Below, piece by piece: positions 1 through 20,616 of a stretch of DNA of 64,000 nucleotides. Under the pieces are notes generated by a model that saw only the letters and a list, made by a program, of their open reading frames with translations, had not been told where the DNA came from and did not search any database. The position numbers and the translations under genes were made by a program. Source of the stretch: Sapria himalayana (Eukaryota > Streptophyta > Magnoliopsida > Malpighiales > Rafflesiaceae); NCBI GenBank assembly GCA_029783825.1, contig JAREIK010003088.1, positions 2,031,969 through 2,095,968 of the forward strand, given 5' to 3'. How positions within the stretch are numbered: the stretch's first letter is position 1; every line of letters begins with the position of its first letter.

Positions 1-496
1 TGAAATAAATATCAGATCAGAACTCTTTTTTTTTTTTTTTTACATTTCTCATGACTCATTTTTAACTTACAAAAAATAAAAAAATCAAGTTTTTGCTAGA
101 TAAATGTAGTAAATTTTAACAATCACGAATTTAATATTTTCAAATTAAAACTATTTGATAAATAAAGATGCAATTATGAATTTAATTCATAAAAATAATC
201 CTAGAGTAAACAAAGATGCTATTTTTTATTATTATTTATATTAACTCATTATTATATAAACATAATTTTAAAAAAATAAAACAATCTGCCATTAAAATCT
301 GTAAAAAAAAAATTATGAGAAAAAATAATTCAATATTACATTATTTCAGTTAGGTCATCCCAGCAGTACCCAATATTCCTGGACTTCTAGTAAGGCCACA
401 AGTCAATCCTGCCTTGCTTTTTCAGAAGCATCTGGTTGAACTCTGCCCTCGACGACTGCAATCATGCCACAATATCATATCAAAATCATAATGCCT
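1..496. other. AT-rich intergenic DNA
   Basis: This stretch is low-complexity AT-rich DNA with poly-T and poly-A runs. I see no exon, RNA gene or complete mobile element in it. Confidence 0.6.
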
Positions 497-728
497 TCCC
501 AAAGTTGGGCCTTGTGCAGGCCCAACTAATGCCTTCTTCCCAAGTTGGGGCATGTGCAGGCCCAACTAATGCCTCCTTCCCAAGTTGGGGCATGTGCAGG
601 CCCAACTAATGCCTCCTTCCCAAGTTGGGGCATGTGCAGGCCCAACTAATGCCTCCTTCCCAAGTTGGGGCATGTGCAGGCCCAACTAATGCCTCCTTCC
701 CAAGTTGGGCCATGTGCAGGCCCAACTT
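497..728. repeat. 40-bp minisatellite, about six units
   Basis: Units begin near 501, 541, 581, 621, 661 and 701 with an exact 40-base step. Four central units are almost identical and the edge units differ by a few bases. Each unit carries an inverted repeat, AGTTGGG...CCCAACT, around a short ATGTGCA loop. In the last unit the arms AAGTTGGGCC and GGCCCAACTT (702-728) pair perfectly. No gene overlaps it. A minus-strand reading frame through the array is only a by-product of the repeat. Confidence 0.9.
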
Positions 729-2019
729 ATCTGATTGGGGGTGAAATTGAATGGAAAAGGGAACAAAAAAAGAAACAGCACGAACACAATTCATAATGTT
801 TATGACAGTGGACACTGCTGATGGCGACAACTGATGGGGTGAATTATTAGCCTATGAACTGGAAGGCAATACTCTCCACTAGAACTTATAAAAACCCAAC
901 AACCATAGTATAGATTGACCTACCTATGGGTTTTAAAATGAGATCAAACATATTATTAGATATAATTACACTTAAATCATGTTTGATAAACTATTAAAAA
1001 TTTTTAATAATTTTATTTTTTTAATATTACTTGTTCAATAATAAGCAGGCAGAGGGCTAATTATCATTGAATGCAAAAAATATTCAATAAAAATTTTTTT
1101 AAGCGTATCTATATATATATATATTTTTTAATTTCTTTTTCGTTTTATCGTTCACGCTACAGTTCAATTTGTTAATCTGTATTCTACTCATCATTTCTCT
1201 ACTACCACAAACACTAATCATAACTTTATTTCATGATTAATTTAAGAAAAAAAATAACAAATCAATTAGTTGTTCATTAATTTTTATTTTTATATTAAAA
1301 TTTTGAATAATTTTTAAAAATTTAGATTTTATTGGTTATTTTTTTAAATTATTTATGTATTTTATTGGATATTATAATTTATTTATGGATATGTTTCTAG
1401 TGATTTTCTTTTAAATAATAAGTAATAATTTTATTGAAAAATAAAATATTATTAAAAACCTTATTTATTTTGGATAAAATGTAATACAATGCCAATAAGG
1501 ATATATATGTAAAATACATAATTTTCAGTATTCAGTATTTACAGTTATCAAACAATATATTTATCTTCAGCATTTGATTGTCAGTAACTTATCAAACAGT
1601 TTTACAATACAAATACAACACTTATAAAATTCAGCAATTAATTTTTCAGTATTTATTTTTCAGCACTTAATTTTTTTTCAGTTTATCAAACAGATCCTTA
1701 ATTTATCTAATATAATTTATCATCTTCTTGAATGACTAAGCATATCAGAAAAAAGATAATTGCGATCCTGTAAATATTATGTGAGGACAACAGACTCAAC
1801 TGTGTATTACGAAAAAGAAAGTACCCGAGTTAAAAAATATAAGGTATGATACATCCCTACCTTCTTAAAGTAATAAAACTTATGGCATACCTTCTCTCTA
1901 TAATCACCTGAGCCCAGCTCAAATCAAAGTATACCTCTAACTGGATATACCCTAATCTCTAAATAATGCTTTTACATCATATAATTCTATTTGCATAGAT
2001 GATAATCCAAATAACTATA
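729..2019. other. AT-rich intergenic DNA without recognisable genes
   Basis: The sequence is AT-rich with short AT microsatellite runs (near 1110) and repeated words built on 'cagta' and 'tatcaaac' around 1520-1690, probably the ends of an old element. No exon or RNA gene is visible. Confidence 0.5.
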
Positions 2020-2310
2020 TTCATATGAGTCAGTCTAAAAAAATATAGTAACCAAATAATTATACTAATAATATAAATAATATCCGAACTAATCGTTATT
2101 AAATAATATCTAAAATTAAAATGAGAAGCTAATATTTATAAATAAGTCTATACACAAATTAAATGGTAAGTCAGCCAATACGCATCCAGTCATTGTAAGA
2201 TCAAACAAAATATTTAAAACATATATCCTCAAAAAAAAAAAAAAAAAAAAAATCATATCTCTTAAGTATCCAACGTCAATACCCATGATGCATCTAAGAC
2301 ACACTAATTC
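2020..2310 (-). mobile_element. Ty1/copia reverse-transcriptase remnant
   Basis: Read on the minus strand, 2116-2316 gives a stretch with the order of the copia RT C-terminal region: an IMGIDVGY segment (family: FLGIEV...), then LRIYVLNIL (family: QRKYVLDIL), then TGCVLADLPFNLCIDL (family: GCKPADTP...). A poly-A run interrupts it, and the frame is too short and damaged to encode an enzyme. It is one of several minus-strand copia fragments in the window. Confidence 0.6.
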
Positions 2311-2821
2311 CTTCATATGAATATAAAAAAAAATATTATTAATAAAATAAGAAATTTAATAGAAGAATAATCTAATAAATTACTTTTTAAAAGAAGAAAA
2401 ATTACACTTATTAAGTATGTAGTATCAACTATTCCATTATATTCCATACAAGCAACAAGCTCTACTTTAACAGAAGCTCACTGTCACATAGTCTCAATCT
2501 AGTAACACCCCGATTGAAAAAAAGATTAAAAAAAGAAAGTTCCATTATAGAAAAATATATAGGATGGAAGGTGATTAAAAAAGACTTATCATTTTGGTAT
2601 GAAAAATAAGTCAGAAGCAAAAAAATTATTATTCAAATACATAGAAGATCGTCAGAAACTAAAATTAATAAAAATTTTTCAAGATAATAGAAGAGACACT
2701 ACATAATTACAAAAAATAATTCCATAAAACCTTGTTGATCATAATAATTGTGTCAAGCCCAGCATGGCATGGTCCAGAACCATGCCTAGACCATGGTTGG
2801 CATGCCCCACCATAACTCTTA

Positions 2822-2897
<76 letters not shown>

Positions 2898-2900
2898 ACA
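2822..2900. repeat. (CA)n microsatellite
   Basis: An almost pure CA dinucleotide run of about 78 bases with one interruption near 2891. Just upstream (2755-2815) is a GC-richer patch of CATGGCATGGTCC-like words that looks like a strongly decayed copy of the GC-rich hAT family found elsewhere in the window. Confidence 0.95.
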
Positions 2901-4028
2901 TAATGTCTTACTAATAATATAATAATAAATACTTTTCATTCTACGGGTACTACATCTCTTGTGATTCATCTTCACACGTCAAACTCTTAGATTATTTACT
3001 TATAAGTTAATGATCACATCATAATAAATCATTATCCACCCATTACTTTTTCTTCTTACTCCTTAAATATTGTATAATCAATATCAAATTATCTAAAGTA
3101 TTTGATTATAAAAATATTCTTTTTTAAAATTTGATCTTGAATACCCTAATAATCTTTTTTATAAGTTATCTTGCTAAATAAATTAACTATAATATTAATT
3201 TCTCGTTCATTGACATTATTTTAGATGATCTAAAAATTTTGATGATGACTTTTCTTAGGAATGAGCATGATAGATTATATATCCTTTTTTATTATTATTA
3301 ATTATCCAACTAGGTACTTTAGTATTATTAATTTATTATTTATTCATTCTCCGCTTAGTAACTCATTTCTCGCTAAGCTAAAATATTTTAAATCTCAAAG
3401 TTAGAAATACCTCTCCCTTAGATTATGAGGCTTATCAATTATTTTGTTATATACGTTTCACTTAGTTTTTTTTTTATTTTATAACAAAAAATTAATTTTT
3501 AATTAATTAATTAAAAAAAAATAAATTAATTTTATAAAAAATATTAATATTTTCATATTCTCGTTAAAGTATATGTCGTCCACCAAAAAATGACAATGTT
3601 TTAGATACTCATTTACTTCTACTACTATTCTTGATTGTGATAATCAAATAATAAAATATATAATCTTCGATCTAAAATGCTATGAAATAATAAAAAAACA
3701 TAAAAAAAAAATTTTTTTCATGGAGACAAATCAAGATAAAAATTATTACTAAAGCCATTGTTCTTATTGCATATCAATCAACTAATATATTGATAAAGGC
3801 CTAGAAAATATCTCATTTTAATATAATAGAGATATAGATTATACCCAATATACAAAACTTCAACTTTAGCACAAAATCTGAGAGACATTAATATCATGAT
3901 ATTTTTATCCCCAAAATTCAAAAAGGCAGCATCTAATAATCTCGAACCAGATACCCACCAATCTCAGACGATGACACTTGCTATCACATAAAGGCATGAC
4001 CTCCAAAAAATATATGCAATACGAGAAC
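2901..4028. other. AT-rich intergenic DNA
   Basis: AT-rich, low-complexity DNA. Around 3780-4020 it becomes more balanced but shows no exon-like reading frame. Confidence 0.5.
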
Positions 4029-4817
4029 CTATGCTGCATGGACACGGATACGGACACGGGGATACGACACGACAGGATACGAGGACACGGAAAATTCTAA
4101 AAAACTAGGATATGAATATGACTAGGATAAGTCATGATAAAAAAAATAAAAATAAAAATAAAAATTATTAATTATAAATATTAGGTATTTTAAAATAATT
4201 TAAAATAATATATTTTAAAATAATTTAAAATCCTGTATTTTAAAATAATTTAAAATTTTGTATTTTAAAATAATTTAAAATACGGTATTTTTAAATAATT
4301 TAAAATTCTGTATTTTTAAATAATGTAAAAAAAATTTAAACCCTCTAACACTCTCTCCACTCCCAAACCCCCCCACCCTCTCTTTATAGTTTCGATTTTC
4401 GAATTCTCCCCCCCTCCCGATACAAATTCCAAAACCCCCCCTTCCCTTTATGGAATTAGGTTACCTTAGGTACTGTCGGCGCCTCGACGGCGTGCTCCTC
4501 CCCTCCCCGTTTGACGCAATGATAATTGACAACTATTTTCCGCAATCGACTTGTCGGCAACTCACTGTCGGCGGTGTGCTTCTCAATTTGTTGGAGATGT
4601 AGGAGTAATGGTTAATATATATTGTATTTCCGACACATTAGAATCGTAAAAACGCGTCGATTGATAAACGACGCGTCTGTTGTTAATGACGACTATTTCC
4701 GAACAACACGTCGGACACGTCTCCGACACATGTCCGACCCGTGTCCGACCCGTGTCGCAGTGTCCACGTGTCTGACACGTGGACACGACAGTTCCTAAGT
4801 GTATCCGTACAACATAG
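4029..4817. mobile_element. Non-autonomous hAT-like element, family 2 (TATCC/GGATAC type)
   Basis: Imperfect inverted termini start CTATGCTGCATGG and end CCGTACAACATAG. The flanking 8-mers acgagaac (4021-4028) and atgagaac (4818-4825) match at 7 of 8 positions, as expected for an aged hAT target-site duplication. The interior has GGATACGGACACGG-like words at one end, an AT-rich block of repeated 'tattttaaaataatttaaaa' units near 4185-4320, and a cluster of CGTGTCCGACACG-like words at the other end. No transposase frame is present. Confidence 0.75.
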
Positions 4818-4825
4818 ATGAGAAC

Positions 4826-5480
4826 TTCCAGGTGATCAGTTATCATCATACTATTTTCGATCAAATATATTTAACTTCAGAATTCTTATAAATTTAATAA
4901 AATTAAATTATTCAAATATTTCATTAGTGAATTCTCCAACTCTCGAGCAAATATTAATATATTCGATGATGCAGATAATAATTTTATTTATTTATTTGAC
5001 TGTGTAGATGATTCACTTGTTAGCATAAATAACCCATAATAATTCACTCATTTTCCACATCATTGTCACGTTGTTCTTATTAGACAATCTTTGGACTCTC
5101 TACTATATTGTACGTGGAGTTACCTATTTCCGAAGGCACATTCTTATCAGACAAACACATGCTTGATCTCAAAAAAAAAACATATTTTTGTACTATGGGC
5201 ATTCATTTATTGGGAGAAAAGTAGCTCAATTCAAATATTTGCTTATTAAAAATCATTTGATAACTGAAAAAGATATACTTCTCTATCTCAAGAACATTAT
5301 TTTTTAAGGATGCCATCACCTTCACAAGCAATAGAGCCGAATGGAGACTTGTCGCATCCATTATATACCTGAAATGACTTCTATCTCTTCTCCAAGCACC
5401 TTGGATTGAAAACTCAACCCTCTCACCATTTATTATGACAATTTAGGAGCAGGTTATCTTTGAGCATCTGCTGTTTTTTT
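4826..5480. other. Intergenic DNA
   Basis: AT-rich sequence with fragments that resemble minus-strand retroelement debris around 5040-5400. I see no intact coding feature. Confidence 0.4.
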
Positions 5481-5710
5481 ATTCTCAGATGAAATCCTCC
5501 CCGTGTGGCTCATATTTCATCTCGAGATCAATGGGTCAATCTCCTCGCTTAATTATTGTCTGTGCTTCTCGTGATCAATTTACAATTTACTCGATATCTT
5601 CCGATGTGGGTGACTCGAATCGTGGGTCAAATAAACGGTTAGCGACTCAAGTCAACTCATTTTATGTGCCACCTGGTCGATCTGCGATCATCAATTCGTT
5701 CACGTGATAT

Positions 5711-5965
5711 TTAGCTCGCTGATGAGCTCTCATCTACTGTAAAACAGAAATATGTACGCATGATGCTCGGAAAAAAAACCAGAAGGGTAGACCGACTGAC
5801 CAGTTGCTTGAGCATTAGCATGGCGATGACAAGGAAGAAGAATAATAGAATCTCGAACTCTGCAAACAGAAGAAGAGAATGCACGGCTTTGATTGGCCGT
5901 CCCAAGTCTGAATCACGAAACCAACTCCAGCGGCTTCCTGCTCTGCTGCTGCTGCCTCTCCGCAT
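5711..5965 (-). CDS. Doubtful small membrane-anchored reading frame, possible orphan first exon
   Basis: An 84-codon ATG-initiated frame lies in a locally GC-richer island (about 5480-6050). It begins MRRGSSSRAGSRWSWFRD, a basic N-terminus, followed at about residues 31-50 by a strongly hydrophobic segment (EFEILLFFFLVIAMLMLKQL) that could be a membrane anchor. A CTG|GTCAGT sequence after residue 55 could be a splice donor. I do not recognise the family, and I found no clear continuing exon at lower coordinates. The overlapping plus-strand frames (5489-5707, 5760-6062) have no recognisable features. It may be chance or a decayed gene. Confidence 0.2.
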   Translation of the reverse strand: MRRGSSSRAGSRWSWFRDSDLGRPIKAVHSLLLFAEFEILLFFFLVIAMLMLKQLVSRSTLLVFFPSIMRTYFCFTVDESSSAS

Positions 5966-6062
5966 TATTATTCTGAAATTGAGACTGCTAGTGGCTTATT
6001 TCCAATTGCAATTGCAATTGTTTTGCCTGAGATATTCCGCCGGACCAGTCAATGGCAGATGA

Positions 6063-6269
6063 ATATGGAAAATCTATCTTATCGACCCTATTTTATGTAC
6101 CCACTCCAACGTGTAAAAAATTAAAAAAAAAAAAAAAACAAAACAAAATACTTTTCATATATATATATATATATTGCCCCGAATACATCTATATTCGAAT
6201 ATAAATTTGAATATGTGTGTATATATGCATGCATATTAATACACACACACACTATTTATATTAACATTG

Positions 6270-6305
<36 letters not shown>

Positions 6306-8249
6306 TATTTACTATGTACATACGATGTGTATATTATGTATAAGTGTATATATACTCACGATGTATATACACAATGTCTATACATTACACATTGAGCTTA
6401 TTTATATTTCTACAATATTGTACATTACACAGTGTAGATGTACATTATACAATATGTATATACAATATACATTGTATATACACTATTTATTTATTTTACA
6501 CAATAGGAAAATGATAGAAATGTAAGATTCATTCCTAAATTAAAAATAGATTTTGAAACATAAATTTTCATTTCTATTTTTTATAATATGAACATGTCCA
6601 ATTTGTTGCAGTTTATATATGGTGTGTACAAAATACATATACATACATAAACTATATACTCTGCAATCATGTAAGTACATACACATATTATTCATCCAAT
6701 ATCATTCACATATTATTCCTCATCTCTTTTCATTCTTTCATCCTCCATTTTTTTTTTTTGTTTTTTCAATTTAATTTTGCATCTTTTCATTCTTTTGTTG
6801 TATCCCCTCATTTTTTCTTTACATTTGTATAAGGAGATGTCATCACCTTACTAAAAAATAATATAAAAGTGAAGTTAGTCAGTATATTTAATGAGTCTAT
6901 ACATAATAACTCATCAGTTATGATAAAAAAATAATAATTAACTTTGCATATTAATTTATGTGAATGCCGGTGATTAAATTTTTTTACATTGTTTTTTTTT
7001 AATTAATTACAATTTACATATGATACCACACGTACAAATTGAGAAACTCTATTTAATATTATTTGACTGCTTGTCCACAAATAATTTATCATTCTTATTG
7101 TGCATTCGCTCGAACACCTCAAATGGTGTTGGTGGACATCACAACTAAACCTCCTGAAAATAAATAATAGATACTAACGAGATACATGGTGCATTGTCAT
7201 ATATTTATTATCATTCACATTCATAAATTTCAAATAATAATAAAATAAGAAAGATAATTTTATCAAATCAATTGAATATTAGTTGGCTCTGCATCTTTAT
7301 CATAGTTTTTTCTCCATTTGCTAAGCTTGCCATTATTTTAAACACTGTTTCCATATATCTATTACTAAGGCTACTAAGATATAATATTTTATTTATATTT
7401 TTTTTTCTACAAAAAAAATAAAAAATAAAATAATAATACATTGTAATATATTTATTTTCATTATTTTTCATATTAAACCACATTAGAAAAATGATAAATA
7501 CATCAAAATTGTACTTCAAAAAGTTTCCAATAAAATTCTTTCATACTCAAGGGCATTTTCGTCCATTTTATTCTATTCACAAATAGTTTCTCCTTAAATA
7601 TCTTTCTGGTTATATGAGAAATATAATGAATAAACCCGTGGGCAGTTTAACATTTTTGTGTAAATACATGAGAACAAAATACACTCGTATTTATACTACC
7701 AGGTTAGTATTTTATTCATTTTTATTTATTATCCAAAGCATCGTAATGCAATTATTATTTTAATACTCAATAAAAATGTTCTATAAGTAGCAATATCATA
7801 ATTTGTTATTAAAAAAAATTATTATATTATAATCATAATCATATATTTATTTATTTATTGTTTATTTTTCGGTAAGTTATAAGATTTCACTATCAAAATT
7901 TTCGAACTACTACACTCTTTGCTGAAAATAATATAAATTTTAGTTTTAATTTTCTTAACTAAATTTTCAGCATATTTGGATTTATTTTATAATATTCAAG
8001 ATTAGAAGATAAAAATTATTTGAGAAATTATTTTTTTTAGTATATTTTTTAATTAATAAAAACTTTGTTGGATTCACTTGTTTTTTCTGTAATCCCGCCA
8101 TGTTATCGTTATCCTTGAGATTCTTGATAGTACGCGAGCGAAAATAATTACGATTTGTCGCTCTGCCTCGAAGCAGCTGCCGTCCTAGATTGAGCCAGTG
8201 ATTCAGGGGCGACCTTCCTCCAGGGATTCGCCTTCGCGTGCACCGATAG
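6063..8249. other. Intergenic DNA with AT and CA microsatellites; upstream region of LYSA
   Basis: 6150-6520 is dominated by (AT)n, (CA)n and TATACA-type low-complexity runs. 6600-7980 is AT-rich without exons. From about 8080 the base composition shifts toward GC, which probably marks the promoter and leader of the gene starting at 8250. Confidence 0.5.
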
Positions 8250-18063
<9,814 letters not shown>

Positions 18064-18258
18064 TTGCATGCTCTCCAATTCCATCTTTCTGCAGCATTTC
18101 TTACTGTCTTATCGACGAAGAACAGTTTATCGGAGAAGAAGTTTATAAATGAAGAAGAAATAGGAAAACAGGACCAGGAGCTGTGCTTATTGCGAGATGT
18201 ATCTTGAATAATTATAGACATGAAAAAAAAACAGTTAATTTTGTGCCCGAGAGGCATT

Positions 18259-20120
18259 TTATCCACTTTGATGAACTGCGGTGTGGTGGAACTCCATTTC
18301 TTTGAGCATAACAGATCGGCCGCAAGAAGTGCACGGGGTCGTCCTAGATCCGCAGACGCTCTCGTGCTCCGACAGGCCCCTAAGCCTGTCGCGAAGGTCC
18401 AGGGTGGTGCTGCCGGCTCGCACCACGTCGCCGCAGAAGCGGCACAAAATCAGCCGCAGGGGACACTCGGAAGCACCGTGCTCCACCATCTGCACCTTGT
18501 GGAGGACGGCACCACAGGGGCACTGAAGCGGCTCGTGGAAGACTCTCCTGTGCTTCTCCATTTCTTCCTCGTGGAGAGCTCGTCCGCATTGATGGCAGTG
18601 TGAATGACTCGCGACGTCCTCGTGCCTCAGAACAGCTCCGCAGCCGGGATGCTGACAGAGAACGTTGTGTCTGCTACAGTACGCTTCGTGCAGCGTTATG
18701 TTTCTGGCTGGTATCAAGAACCTGCAATTTTTGCACTCCACGGCATCGGTCTCGGAAGGTGACGAAGATCCAACTTGCTTCCCCCTCCCAGCGCCGCTGT
18801 CTTGCACAGAGACGGACGCATTGTATCCCGCTGTTCCCCGGAACCCATACAGAGCAATCATGTACATGCCGGGTCCCAAGTTCTCGTCCTCGGAGCCAAA
18901 AACCAGAACCTTCGAGCCGACATCATGGCAGGACCATTGGTGATGGTGCTGAGTTGGGAGCGCCCGAGGATGCCTGGACACGTAGAGATCAGCATCGCCT
19001 CCATCATCCACGTTTATCTTTATCTCGACTCTGCAATCTCCACGAGCAATCCTTCCGCATGTATCATCATCTATATAAAATCTATAATACTGATACTCAC
19101 CTTCTTCGACCCTTCCTGATTCCTGCGCACCAATGGCGAGCAACCTTGGGCCATCATCAGTTGCGCTCTTGCCGGCAGAATCCGAGCTAATTATATCAAC
19201 TTCCATGTCTGTGTCGAGGATCGAAACGCTGGAAGAAGGTTTCAGCTCGACGACATTTAACTCGTATGTCAGTACTCCATAATTGACGGAGATCACGTCG
19301 CCTTCGGAAAGGGTGGCATGGTGCCGAAGGCTTGTTTCCAGGACGGCCTTGTGATCATGCACATCCGAAAACCCAGAAACACGGGGCCGAAGCCGTGCAT
19401 GGGTTCCTCTTGGCAGCCAGACATGGCGAACCTCGAGCAGATGAATCTCCTGCGTATCTTCGACGAACAGGTTCTTCCAGACATGGGGAGGAAGCCCGGC
19501 CGTGCCTTCCGCCGCAGTAAACTCGAGGACTCCTGAATGTGTCGAATTCTTCCTCGTCGGGTGGGAAGCTCCGGCTCGGCCGACTGCCGACAGATGAAAA
19601 TACATCGGGCCTTCGTCAAGAGCTCCTTGATCAGACAGATCGGCGAAGCAGGAAGGAGGCAATTTAATTTTATCCCCGTGCCCGTCAAAAGCCACGGCTT
19701 CCAGCAGGCGGAAAAACACCGTCCCTTTCCCGGCACGCAGATTTTCTTGCGCTTGTTCTCCTGCCTGCGGAGGAAACCAAGTTCTCGTGAAAATCAAGCT
19801 CAGGATTAAAAGCTTTTCCAGACTCACTTTCTCTGGAATGTTCATGCTTTAGGATATCACGTGACTGGGATCACCGATGGATTTCTAACAGCATCATCTT
19901 AAATATCGATATTGGAGAAATATGGCGTTGGCAAAACCTTGGGCTGGCCTTCCATGGCCTCGAGTCGCCGAGATCTCTGAGCCGCATCGACAGCCTCTCG
20001 CCTTTGCTCTGCGTCGAACCTGGCTATTCTTTCTCTCTCCAGTTTCAGTCTGGCTTTCTCCTTTCCCTCTTTCTGTTCTTTCTGTAGTTTCTCTGCCGCT
20101 CGTCTCAGATAGAACTCCAT
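18259..20120 (-). CDS. UFD1-family protein with C-terminal TRAF-like/C2H2 zinc-finger region (2 exons, complete)
   Basis: Exons are 20120-19938 and 19764-18259 (CCCAAG|GTTTTG donor, TTTCCTCCGCAG acceptor, phase 0), giving 562 aa. That is close to the Arabidopsis relative At4g15420, annotated as a UFD1 family protein / PRLI-interacting factor K. Residues 1-60 are highly charged (KLQKEQKEGKEKARLKLERE) and likely coiled coil. Then comes a UFD1-type domain with KIKLPPSCFADLSDQGAL, where UFD1 is known to bind p97/CDC48 partners and ubiquitin. Residues 405-562 are a cysteine/histidine-rich region with repeated CxxC...H pairs (CKNC, CHQC, CPCG, CRFC, CTSC), fitting TRAF-type/C2H2 zinc fingers. A continuous frame runs upstream into the intron from an in-frame ATG at 19845, but the coiled-coil exon fits the family better. 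The role in ubiquitin-dependent degradation is inferred from the family. Confidence 0.92.
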
Positions 20121-20616
20121 TGTTGCTCTCTCTGTTCGACTCCGCCTTCCCTTCTTCTAGATTCCCCGCGATTGGCAATTTTCCGGTCGGTGGAAGTGAT
20201 TGGTGGATTCCGAAGATGATCAAATATTTTCTACGGCTTATGATATGATTTTGAAAAATATTTAAAAAACTTTACTGAAGTTTTTATATTTGTAAAAAAA
20301 TGCCCCAATTTATTAACAAATTAAAACTCCTTGCCCCTTGACCCTCTCACCCTTGACCCTCACCCTTGACCCTCACCCTTGACCCTCACCCTTGACCCTC
20401 ACCATTGACCCTCACCCTTGCTCATTGCCCCTTGCCTAAAGACCCTTGCTCCCTGCTCCTCACCCCTTGACGGTGATATGTTCTATCTTTTAATTTATTA
20501 ATTAAAAAATTGTTTATAAATTGAGATATGTTCTATCATTTATTTGTAAATGTATTCCAATATTTCCTGTTAAAAATAATTAAGTCGCATGTCTCGCTTC
20601 CGCGGTTGCCGAATCC
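20121..20616. promoter_or_regulatory. Divergent 496-bp intergenic promoter region (UFD1-like / CERK1-like)
   Basis: The start codons of the minus-strand UFD1-like gene and the plus-strand LysM receptor gene face away from each other across 496 bp, so both promoters must share or divide this DNA. A TATA-like 'tttataaa' lies at 20513-20520, about 97 bp before the receptor ATG. The word GATATGTTCTATC occurs twice, about 50 bp apart (near 20475 and 20526). Transcription start sites are not visible from sequence. Confidence 0.6.
20336..20415. promoter_or_regulatory. 13-bp minisatellite made of W-boxes
   Basis: The unit TTGACCCTCACCC repeats with TTGACC at 20338, 20353, 20366, 20379, 20392 and 20405, a 13-base step after the first unit. 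Partial units follow, and a further TTGACG stands at 20467. TTGAC followed by C or T is the established WRKY-factor W-box. The cluster lies about 210-280 bp before the receptor kinase ATG and about 215-285 bp before the UFD1-like ATG. Occupancy by WRKY proteins is inference; the array could be a chance minisatellite. Confidence 0.7.

Noticed and set aside
2707..2975. Minus-strand frames rich in Cys-Val repeats
   Set aside because: They are translations of the (CA)n microsatellite, not proteins.
4583..4864. 93-codon minus-strand frame
   Set aside because: It lies within the CGTGTCCGACACG cluster of a hAT-like element and has no family features.
18600..19190. 196-codon plus-strand frame and other plus-strand frames within 18.2-19.8 kb
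   Set aside because: They are antisense shadows of the UFD1-like coding exon, which has clear domain content.
19765..19845. ATG at 19845 as the start of the UFD1-like protein
   Set aside because: Using it would drop the charged coiled-coil N-terminus. The upstream exon 20120-19938 joins in phase through good splice sites and gives the family length.
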